Assembly: GCF_003413745.1 (NCBI RefSeq)
Contig: NZ_QVID01000002.1
Coordinates: 806,001 to 870,000, forward strand
DNA: 64,000 nucleotides
Reading direction: 5' to 3'
From: Marixanthomonas ophiurae
Lineage (GTDB): Bacteria; Bacteroidota; Bacteroidia; Flavobacteriales; Flavobacteriaceae
Part shown: positions 25,019-31,869 of the stretch, piece after piece
Layout of the letters: each line of letters begins with the position of its first letter
Position numbering within the stretch: position 1 is the stretch's first letter
The notes under the pieces: model-generated
The model's input: only the letters and a program-made list of their open reading frames with translations
Told to the model about the DNA's origin: nothing
Databases searched by the model: none
Translations under genes and position numbers: made by a program

Positions 25019-27226
25019 ATGGCAACAATTAATTTTTATTTAGACAAGCCTGACAAAAAAGGGTTTGCACCAATACATCTGCGAATAAACTGTAACGGAA
25101 ATCAAGTTAAGGTTTCGACAGGTCAAAAAATAGAACCTAAAAAATTTGACAAATCCAAACAAAAAGCGATTGGTTTAACTACAGAATCTCACGAAATAAA
25201 CCATTACTTGGATTTTTTAAGAGAAAGAGCTGACGAACTTCTTCACCATTCCAACAAAAAAACTTTTATCCAAGACGAAGTTAAAAGCCTTTTAAATGAA
25301 CACATAGAAAACTACAAAGAAAACAGTAATGTAAACATTGTAAAAGAACAAGTTTCACTTTACGGAAAACCGTTCACTTTTGTTGATTTATTTGCTGGAG
25401 CTGGTGGCTTTAGCGAGGGTTTTTTACAAGCTGAACATAACAATAAATTTTTCGATTTTGTTGTTGCCAACGATATCAACGAAAATTGCGAATTAACTCA
25501 CGTTGTTCGTTACAATCACCAATTAGGTTTAGACGCTGAATTTCTTAAACAAGATATTACAGAACCTGACTTTTTAGACAATTTACTGGAAAAAATAAAT
25601 GGACGAAAAATAGATGTTGTTTGTGGTGGACCACCTTGTCAAAGTTTCAGTCTTGCAGGTAAAAGAAAAAAATTCGACAAAAAAGATGATTTATTCTCTC
25701 ATTATCTAGAAGTAATAAAGGTTTTACAACCAAAATACTTTGTTATGGAAAATGTAAAAGGCATTTTGACAAAAGAAAAAGGAAAAATAAAAGAACTAAT
25801 CATCAAAGAGATAAACTCTATTGTCGACACAAAAGAAATTCCATTACTTATCTCATTCATTAAAAAAATACGAAAAGAATCTAATTCGTTTCTTTTTGAT
25901 AGTATCATAAAGCGAGTAGAACTAGAAAAACTACTTGAAAAAGATAAAGAAAGTGGAAAAGCTGATTTTATCAATTTTGTAGAAAATAGATTTAGAAAAC
26001 TAACCCCAAAAATTGCAGATTACAAAACCAGTAAAACGGACGAAAATATAAACACTATTCGCCACGGTTTTAATCTTTTAGCGAGAGCAAAAGAATGGGG
26101 AAAACTAAAACGTGATATTATAAAGGAAAAAGATTTTTGCAATATTGATAGCGACAATTTCGCAAATGCTTTCACAGATTTCCTCACAGAAATCAGTTCA
26201 GAAAATGTTATTTCGAAAATCGAAAATGCTTTCAAAATTTTAAAGATTCCAAATACTTATAAAAAAGATTGTGATGACATTATTACTGCTTTAAAAATCT
26301 ACACAACTTCTTTTGATGAATCTATTGAGATATTGAAATCGCATTGCAATAAATCACAGACAAAGGAATTGGAAACTATTCTTGAAAGCATTAGACTTTA
26401 CAAAATAGAAAAATCTTTTGTTGCTAACGCTTCAAATTATGGTGTTCCGCAAAATAGAGAAAGAGTGCTTTTCATTGGTTGTCGTAAAGACCAAAAATTT
26501 ATTTCCGAAATACCCGCAACCGTTTCTGAAGAAGAAAAGGTTACCATATTCGAAGCATTGTACGATTTAGATTTTATCGGGAACAACCAAGAAGCTCACC
26601 GATACGAATTAGTTGATATTTCTACTCAATACAATGGAACTGCAAAGAAAATGGCTAAACTATTAAAAAAAAGAAAAATTGATGGAAAGCCAATTTCTAA
26701 AGGTGGAAAATCTTTTGCAGAATGGTCAAGAAAAGGTAGGTTAATTGAGCGTTTTAAACCACAAACAAAACCTTTCTATGTAAGAAATACTGAAGCTCTT
26801 GAAAATGGAGAAAAGTATTTCGATATACTCAACAATCATAAAACAAGTAATCAAAATGAAACTGTTATTGAAAGACTTGGAGTTATCTTAAAAAATGGAG
26901 ATTACAAAAAAGCACAGCCAGAATTAGAAAAATTAGGTCTTTCGACAAACAAACGAAACTATAATGTATTAAAACCAGACGAACAAAGTTCTACGATAAT
27001 GACCATTGCAGATGATTATATTCATTATAATTCGCCAAGGTCATTAACCGTAAGAGAAATGGCACGTTTACAATCCTTTGACGACTCTTTTGTATTTCAA
27101 GGAAAACGCTCAACAGGTGGAAATAATAGAAAAACAGAAGTACCACAATACACTTTAGTCGGAAATGCTGTTCCGCCTTTATTAGCTAGAGCAGTAGCAA
27201 GTGAAATATTAAAAAATATCAAGTGA
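25019..27226 (+). CDS. DNA cytosine-5 methyltransferase fused to an integrase-type Arm DNA-binding domain
   Basis: 735 residues from the ATG at 25019; an ATG at 24974 would add 15. Residues 1 to about 95 (MATINFYLDKPDKKGFAP, VKVSTGQKIEP) match the Arm DNA-binding domain normally found at the N-terminus of Bacteroidota tyrosine integrases. The C5-methyltransferase begins at about 119: motif I FVDLFAGAGGFSEGF, motif IV GGPPCQSFS with catalytic Cys207, motif VI YFVMENVKGIL, motif VIII NYGVPQNRERVLFIG and motif X LVGNAVPPLLARAVA. A long helical insertion separates VI and VIII. It partners the endonuclease that overlaps its stop codon and is in the first cassette. Confidence 0.92.
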   Translation: MATINFYLDKPDKKGFAPIHLRINCNGNQVKVSTGQKIEPKKFDKSKQKAIGLTTESHEINHYLDFLRERADELLHHSNKKTFIQDEVKSLLNEHIENYKENSNVNIVKEQVSLYGKPFTFVDLFAGAGGFSEGFLQAEHNNKFFDFVVANDINENCELTHVVRYNHQLGLDAEFLKQDITEPDFLDNLLEKINGRKIDVVCGGPPCQSFSLAGKRKKFDKKDDLFSHYLEVIKVLQPKYFVMENVKGILTKEKGKIKELIIKEINSIVDTKEIPLLISFIKKIRKESNSFLFDSIIKRVELEKLLEKDKESGKADFINFVENRFRKLTPKIADYKTSKTDENINTIRHGFNLLARAKEWGKLKRDIIKEKDFCNIDSDNFANAFTDFLTEISSENVISKIENAFKILKIPNTYKKDCDDIITALKIYTTSFDESIEILKSHCNKSQTKELETILESIRLYKIEKSFVANASNYGVPQNRERVLFIGCRKDQKFISEIPATVSEEEKVTIFEALYDLDFIGNNQEAHRYELVDISTQYNGTAKKMAKLLKKRKIDGKPISKGGKSFAEWSRKGRLIERFKPQTKPFYVRNTEALENGEKYFDILNNHKTSNQNETVIERLGVILKNGDYKKAQPELEKLGLSTNKRNYNVLKPDEQSSTIMTIADDYIHYNSPRSLTVREMARLQSFDDSFVFQGKRSTGGNNRKTEVPQYTLVGNAVPPLLARAVASEILKNIK

Positions 27227-28404
27227 GAAAACTTACAGACGAAGAACAAGAAAAAATAAAATTACTGACCAAAAACCAAGTTTCTCTTACCTTAATTGAA
27301 CCAACCGAAACCGGGCTTAAAAAATCCATTATGGATGCGACTGGTTCTGTTCGTAGTTATTTGAAAAGTGAGAACATTCACGATTATGAATTGCAGAATC
27401 AAGGTACAGAAAGCAAAGTAATGATTCCAACAATCATTCATACTGGTTTTAAGATTATAAAATCAAAAGCATCATTATATCGTCCTTCAACTAAAAAAGG
27501 AGACCCAAGAATTTGGTTTTATGGATTAACAAAAGTGGCTGAACCAAATGATATTATTGGTATCACTTTCTACAACGATAATTTTCAAGTTTTTAATTTG
27601 ACAAAATTGGATATCAAGGAATTAATATATTCTTCAATTCTAAATCCATTTCAAGAGTTAATCAATGCAATCAGTACGACAGAGAATGAAGTTGCTTTTG
27701 AACTTTTAGCAATGTTGAGAAAAATTGCAAATGCAGGTCCAATTCCTTCAATGGTTGATGCGGATACTTCTGTAGGCAGGACACTTGAGACTGCGCTAGG
27801 AATTGATATTAACTCATCCAAACAACCAGACTATAAAGGAATTGAACTTAAATCATTTAGAAACAGCAGAACAAATCGTAAAAACCTTTTCGCACAAGTT
27901 CCTGATTGGAAATTAAGTAAGTTTAAAAGTTCAGCAGAAATTCTTGACAATTTTGGATATGAACGTGATGATGATTTTAAACTTTATTGCACGGTTTCAG
28001 CAATTACGAGAAACTCGCAAGGTTTGAATTTAAGAATTGATAACGACATAAAACAACTGATTGAAAACTCTGATAAACCAGAGGTTGGCGATTTTGTAGT
28101 TTGGACTTTAGACAAACTTCATAATCGACTAAAGTCAAAACATAAAGAAACCTTTTGGGTAGAAGCGGAAAGTACCAGAATAAATGACCGAGAGCATTTT
28201 CAATATAAGTTGGTAGAACATACTAAAAAGCCAATCACTTCTCAATTTGATTTGTTAATTGAACTAGGAATTATAACACTTGACCATTTAATAAAGCGAA
28301 ACTCGAAAGGAAAAGTTGTCGAAAAAGGTCCGCTTTTTAAAATCAAACCAAAAGGAATTGAATTGCTATTTCCACCAAGTGAAAGTTATGATTTAATGGT
28401 ATAG
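27223..28404 (+). CDS. MvaI/BcnI-like type II restriction endonuclease
   Basis: The 393-residue protein starts at a GTG overlapping the methyltransferase stop (GTGA), so it is translationally coupled. The region ANAGPIPSMVDADTSVGRTL, then PDYKGIELKSFR, resembles MvaI/BcnI enzymes, which cut CC(W or S)GG. The PD-(D/E)xK catalytic residues would be Asp203, Glu208 and Lys210. NLFAQVPDW is a further family-like block. With the C5-methyltransferase it makes a complete type II system. The exact recognition sequence cannot be read from the protein. Confidence 0.8.
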   Translation: MRKLTDEEQEKIKLLTKNQVSLTLIEPTETGLKKSIMDATGSVRSYLKSENIHDYELQNQGTESKVMIPTIIHTGFKIIKSKASLYRPSTKKGDPRIWFYGLTKVAEPNDIIGITFYNDNFQVFNLTKLDIKELIYSSILNPFQELINAISTTENEVAFELLAMLRKIANAGPIPSMVDADTSVGRTLETALGIDINSSKQPDYKGIELKSFRNSRTNRKNLFAQVPDWKLSKFKSSAEILDNFGYERDDDFKLYCTVSAITRNSQGLNLRIDNDIKQLIENSDKPEVGDFVVWTLDKLHNRLKSKHKETFWVEAESTRINDREHFQYKLVEHTKKPITSQFDLLIELGIITLDHLIKRNSKGKVVEKGPLFKIKPKGIELLFPPSESYDLMV

Positions 28405-28409
28405 TGGAA

Positions 28410-28495
28410 TTGCCAACGCTGAAAGCCATACACATTTCCAGTCGCACCATCCACGCTACACCAAAACTGTAAAAGAGTATGTCTTTGCCAACGCT
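28410..28495 (+). repeat. Two copies of TTGCCAACGCT after the endonuclease gene
   Basis: TTGCCAACGCT occurs at 28410-28420 and 28485-28495. Each contains TTGCCAAC, the inverse core that complements the GTTGGCAA start of the next cassette. Neither is followed by a recognisable arm. They may be remnants of older attC sites. They fill most of the 116 bases between the endonuclease stop and the intact attC. Confidence 0.45.
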
Positions 28496-28520
28496 AGCAA
28501 GTTTGCGGAAAAACGCCAGC

Positions 28521-28723
28521 CAGGTAACAATGTATATAAAACATAGCTATTAAAAGGCTTTCCGAGAGGTTTTCACTTTCTTGTTAAGTCCGCCAAATTT
28601 TTATTTTTGTATATTTAAAAAAAGTAAAAATTAAACATAAAAAATAAAAATTCGGCTCGTGTATAATCCGAAACGTTAGTGTCTTTTTACACGCTACGTT
28701 TCATATACTAGACCGTTGGCAAC
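28521..28723 (+). other. attC-like site of cassette 1 (restriction-modification)
   Basis: Inverse core CAGGTAAC (28521-28528) is the complement of the cassette start GTTACCTG at 24839. Left arm GTATATAAAACATAGC pairs with a right arm whose complement is GTATATGAAACGTAGC, 14 of 16. Both differences are left-A/right-C, so the bottom strand forms T-G wobble. The right core is GTTGGCAAC at 28715-28723. The site is about 200 bases with a long AT-rich central part, longer than the others. Confidence 0.72.
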
Positions 28724-28752
28724 AAGCTGAAAAACGAACTCAACGAGAAAAA

Positions 28753-29262
28753 ATGAACTCAAGAACAATCGAGAAAAATATTGGAAAACCGACAAAAATC
28801 GATTGGAAAAAACCGAAAGCAATTGGAAGTTCGTCATTTTATCTAAAGTCTTTTAAAGCAAAAAATAATTCGACGGAATTTATAAAAGAAAACTCTAAAT
28901 GTAGTTTTGAAAAATATTCAGGTGGAATTCTTTTAAGGTCAAACTTGTCTAATAAAACAAGTGCGTTGACAATAAAAGAATCGGAAATCGAATACATAAA
29001 ATTAATACGTGGAAAAGAAAGTGTTGAACCTCTGACTTTATCACCAATGTGGATTATGTTGAAATTAGGAGTTTCTAAATTAATTGCAAGATATTTTAGA
29101 ATTGTACTTGGAGAATATTCAATCGATGAAATGAAATTAAAAATCGAAACCGAAAATCAAATTATGGAATTCACGCAAAACGGATATATATTTGAGAGAC
29201 AATTGAGTTTCTTTAAAAACCTGAATTACGGAGAAAAATTAATAATTGAAATGAACGAGTAA
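28753..29262 (+). CDS. Cassette protein of unknown function
   Basis: 169 residues, not recognised. It is lysine- and isoleucine-rich. A moderately hydrophobic amphipathic stretch lies near the middle (LSPMWIMLKLGVSKLIARYF), flanked by beta-like segments (SFYLKSFKAKNN, GGILLRSNLSNKTSAL). There is no signal peptide or clear transmembrane helix. The ATG lies 38 bases after the cassette crossover point, as is usual for promoterless cassette genes, and the attC starts 30 bases after the stop. It is the only gene of the second cassette (28716-29421). Confidence 0.7.
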   Translation: MNSRTIEKNIGKPTKIDWKKPKAIGSSSFYLKSFKAKNNSTEFIKENSKCSFEKYSGGILLRSNLSNKTSALTIKESEIEYIKLIRGKESVEPLTLSPMWIMLKLGVSKLIARYFRIVLGEYSIDEMKLKIETENQIMEFTQNGYIFERQLSFFKNLNYGEKLIIEMNE

Positions 29263-29292
29263 AATAAAATCGGAACGAAAAAAAGAAAGCCA

Positions 29293-29429
29293 GTTGCCAA
29301 CACCATATATAATTTATTGCTAGCTTTTGCCTACTTGCGAAAATCCTCGCGGATTTTCTTTGTCTGTAATTATTTACTAAATTAGGTGCTTAAACCACGC
29401 AACAAACCATATATAAACACGTTAGCCAC
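29293..29429 (+). other. attC-like site of cassette 2
   Basis: 137 bases. Inverse core GTTGCCAAC (29293-29301) is the exact complement of the cassette start GTTGGCAAC. Arms ATATATAATTTATTGC and (complement of right) ATATATGGTTTGTTGC match 13 of 16, all three differences being T-G wobble on the bottom strand. The central hairpin is GAAAATCC-tcgc-GGATTTTC (29339-29358). The right core is GTTAGCCAC (29421-29429). Confidence 0.82.
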
Positions 29430-29432
29430 AAT

Positions 29433-30017
29433 ATGACGAAAACCCAAATCAGAAATATAATTACAAAGATTCATTTCTACCTTTTGGGATTTGCTTTACT
29501 GAATTTCACTCTGAAAAGCACGATTGAAATAAGTCTGAATTATAGACTTGCATATATTATAAACTTATTAGTTTATGGAAGTGGAATTATTCTTTTTTTC
29601 TGGTATTTAAAGCCATTTAACAAAATTGGATTTTACTTTAGTTTCTATGCATTTACGCCAATTTTGACTTTATTATTCTGGTTGTTTGGCGGAATATTTT
29701 TCGGAATTTTAACCTCAATAGTTCTTTATCCTATTCAACCGAATGATATTGAATATAAGAAAGATAATTTTGTGATTTATCAAGAAAATCAAGGCTTTCT
29801 TGGAATGTGTTGTCCTTATAAAATTACGGAAAAACAATTTCTAATACTTGAAAGAAAAATTAAAGAAATAGATTTAAACAATGAAATCGAATTTTATGAT
29901 AATTCAATTTATACAAAAAACGGAAAAACGGAATTGAAAATTAAATTTGAGGGATATCAATTTTTAGAAAGAAATTTGCCCGAAAAAGACACAATAATTT
30001 TAATCAAAAAAGAATAA
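29433..30017 (+). CDS. Cassette membrane protein of unknown function
   Basis: 194 residues. Three hydrophobic helices lie in the first half (about 13-30, 37-57 and 63-100, including LTLLFWLFGGIFFGILTSIV). A soluble C-terminal half follows, with NQGFLGMCCPYKITEKQFLI and several beta-like segments. Family not recognised. The ATG is only 11 bases from the crossover point, so translation depends on very short cassette-borne leader sequence. It is the sole gene of the third cassette (29422-30149). Confidence 0.7.
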   Translation: MTKTQIRNIITKIHFYLLGFALLNFTLKSTIEISLNYRLAYIINLLVYGSGIILFFWYLKPFNKIGFYFSFYAFTPILTLLFWLFGGIFFGILTSIVLYPIQPNDIEYKKDNFVIYQENQGFLGMCCPYKITEKQFLILERKIKEIDLNNEIEFYDNSIYTKNGKTELKIKFEGYQFLERNLPEKDTIILIKKE

Positions 30018-30022
30018 ATACT

Positions 30023-30157
30023 GTGGCTAACAACGTATATAATCCATTGCTAGTAATAGCCTACTTACGAAAATCCTCGCGGATTTTCTATTCGGTTTTT
30101 ATTTGCTAAATTACGTGCTAAACCACGCAACGTATCATATACAAAACCGTTGTGCAC
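30023..30157 (+). other. attC-like site of cassette 3
   Basis: 135 bases. Inverse core GTGGCTAAC (30023-30031) is the exact complement of the cassette start GTTAGCCAC. Arms GTATATAATCCATTGC and (complement of right) GTATATGATACGTTGC match 13 of 16, with two bottom-strand wobbles and one true mismatch. The central hairpin GAAAATCC-tcgc-GGATTTTC (30069-30088) is identical to that of the previous site. The right core is GTTGTGCAC (30149-30157). Confidence 0.83.
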
Positions 30158-30404
30158 TATAAAAATTTTATTGCAAAAACCAGCGTTCCAGTATTTACTG
30201 GAATTTAAAAAGTCTGATAGTAATACTTTTTTTTTGCAAAGATTTTTCTCTTCCGATGAAAAAAAGCAATAAAAACAGAACGTAAAAGTGGCGCTTTATA
30301 AAATTGCTTTTTTTGGGTTTGTCCGCTAAGGTAAAAACGTTTGTTTGCCAAGAATCGGGAAAATTCAGCGGCCGTTTGGGCAGATCCGCAAAGGAAAAAA
30401 TACA
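30150..30404 (+). other. Apparently non-coding part of cassette 4
   Basis: A 255-base cassette body with no convincing gene on the + strand. It contains a perfect inverted repeat TTCCAGTA-tt-TACTGGAA (30186-30203). It also has short overlapping minus-strand frames of 71 and 76 codons, with low-complexity Phe/Lys-rich translations, that extend into the attC and are not supported. It may be a regulatory or RNA-bearing cassette, or a cassette whose gene has decayed. Confidence 0.5.
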
Positions 30405-30527
30405 GTGCACAACAAAGAACTGAGGTGAAAAACAACTTTTTTATCTATTAATTTTTGACACTATTCTTCTTAGGCAAGAATTTATAAATTTAAGTTTTGC
30501 CCTCTTTTATTCGATATGCATTTCAGT

Positions 30528-31496
30528 TTACTTTTTTAGGACCGAAACAAATTCATCGTCATAAGGTTTACCTGATTTTGCAATTGCAAAAGCCTGCCTC
30601 AATAATTTATTGGAGACCGCAATCAGAGCAAGTTTTTTACTTTTTCCTTTGTTGACCAAACGTTCATAAATCCCTTTGCAAGCCCTGTTATGCTTGCACG
30701 CATTGAACGAGCACAAAAACAATAGGTTGCGCAACTTCTTGTTGCCAACCTTGCTTATTTTGCTTCGTCCCTTTACGCTGCTACCAGACTCTTTTATAAC
30801 AGGTGTGATACCCACATAACTGCACAACTGAGATGCATTCTCGAACTTTGAGAACCCATCTGTGACCACTATCAAGAACAACGCTGTCTTGACACCAATG
30901 CCAGGTATGCTCGTCAATAGCGTCAATTGGTGCTGCTGGTCTTTCTTAACCAAGGACAGGATCCTTTCTTCAATAGCTGCTAGTTCCTTATCCAAATGCT
31001 TCTTGTTCCGCTTCAATGAGCGATAAACGGCTTTGGAGGGGACGCCCAGTGTTTCTTCACCGTGAATCTTGTTTTTTGTTGCCGTACGGTGCTTGATAAA
31101 ACTATCCAATAACCGGAACAGCTGTAAACATTCACTCTGGACATCTGTCAAGGCTGTGTACAACGGCACATCATTTCTGAGCGCATAGTTGCAGATGGCC
31201 TTGGCGTCGCTCTTATCGGTCTTTACCTTGGCCAGTCCCATCTGTATAAAGCGTTTAACGGACAAAGGGTTCACTACAGATACCACTACCTCATTTTTGT
31301 AAAGAAACTGTGCCAGCCTATAATGGTAATATCCTGTAGCTTCCATAACGACAAGGGCTTGGACCGGCAATGATTTCAAAAAGGCTTTGAACCCTTTTTC
31401 ATCGTTCTTAAATTGGCTGTGGCCATTTTTGCTACCGTGGGCATCAAAGACATCTTTGCTGATGTCAACTCCAAAAGTTTCATTATATTTATTCAT
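30528..31496 (-). CDS. IS110-family transposase
   Basis: 322 residues from the ATG at 31496; a 12-residue N-terminal extension is possible but lacks family support. The N-terminal DEDD RuvC-like domain begins FGVDISKDVFDAHG, with VVMEATGYYHYRLA and KVKTDKSDAKAI as later motifs. The C-terminal Transposase_20 domain contains LLTSIPGIGVKTALFLIV and the serine block SGSSVKGRSKISKVGNKKLR. IS110 recombinases act with an element-encoded bridge RNA. The gene looks full length and intact. Confidence 0.92.
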   Translation of the reverse strand: MNKYNETFGVDISKDVFDAHGSKNGHSQFKNDEKGFKAFLKSLPVQALVVMEATGYYHYRLAQFLYKNEVVVSVVNPLSVKRFIQMGLAKVKTDKSDAKAICNYALRNDVPLYTALTDVQSECLQLFRLLDSFIKHRTATKNKIHGEETLGVPSKAVYRSLKRNKKHLDKELAAIEERILSLVKKDQQHQLTLLTSIPGIGVKTALFLIVVTDGFSKFENASQLCSYVGITPVIKESGSSVKGRSKISKVGNKKLRNLLFLCSFNACKHNRACKGIYERLVNKGKSKKLALIAVSNKLLRQAFAIAKSGKPYDDEFVSVLKK

Positions 31497-31718
31497 AAGA
31501 ATTGATTTATGAAAGAACCAGCTACTTGGCACACAACAACTTAAAAACGAGATTCAAAGTCTCACAGAACTGATCGTGGTCTGAGTAGTAAAAAGAGAGA
31601 GGATTATCAATGTTGCCGAAGTCTAAAGCTTCACCGTATAACATAACCTTAATTCTCTCTTTTGTTCTTTCTGATTATAACTTAAAGTTAACGGATTCAT
31701 TAAAAATCAAACTTAAGA
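31497..31718 (-). ncRNA. Candidate bridge RNA region of the IS110 element
   Basis: Non-coding sequence upstream of the transposase, where IS110-subgroup bridge RNAs are encoded. On the minus strand it contains a long interrupted stem-loop: AAAAGAGAGA pairs with TCTCTCTTTT (31588-31665), with inner stems GGTTAT/ATAATCC and GAAG/CTTC. A smaller stem GAGA-ttcaaag-TCTC lies at 31549-31563. CACAACAA at 31532-31539 repeats the attC bases next to the insertion point (30408-30415), as a guide might. RNA boundaries are not known. Confidence 0.35.
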
Positions 31719-31869
31719 TGTATAACCGCAATTACGGCTTTGTGTCCTGCGGACACAACCGCGCAAACATAAAAGTCGGTAATTTTAGCTATCTTAGTTT
31801 CTAACCAATCCGCAACTGATTGTTATACAAGACCGTTACCATACATTTTGAAGAAACATCCTGCACTTT

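Larger units (their letters stand above)
30416..31718 (-). mobile_element. IS110-family insertion sequence in an attC site
   Basis: About 1.3 kb, with ends inferred from where the attC sequence stops and resumes (AACAA | ... | TGTATAAC), so accurate to a few bases. One DEDD-type transposase is on the minus strand. No terminal inverted repeats or target duplication are evident, as usual for IS110. The upstream non-coding part (222 bp) is longer than the downstream part (112 bp), fitting the IS110 rather than the IS1111 subgroup. Elements that target attC sites are known in the IS1111-attC group, so the position here is informative. Confidence 0.75.
30405..31843 (+). other. attC-like site of cassette 4, split by an insertion sequence
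   Basis: Inverse core GTGCACAAC (30405-30413) is the exact complement of the cassette start GTTGTGCAC. The left arm resumes only at 31719 (TGTATAACCGCAATTACGG). It pairs with the right arm, whose complement is TGTATAACAATCAGTTGCGG: eight matches, a small bulge, then nine positions with two bottom-strand wobbles. The centre has TGTGTCC-tgc-GGACACA (31741-31757). Without the inserted element the site is 136 bases, matching its neighbours. The right core is GTTACCATA at 31835. Confidence 0.78.

Noticed and set aside
30195-30435. Two overlapping minus-strand frames (71 and 76 codons) in cassette 4
   Set aside because: Low-complexity Phe/Lys translations, run across the inverse core into the IS end, opposite to all cassette genes.
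31610-31804. Plus-strand 64-codon frame across the IS end
   Set aside because: Crosses the inferred IS/attC junction and overlaps the structured non-coding region.
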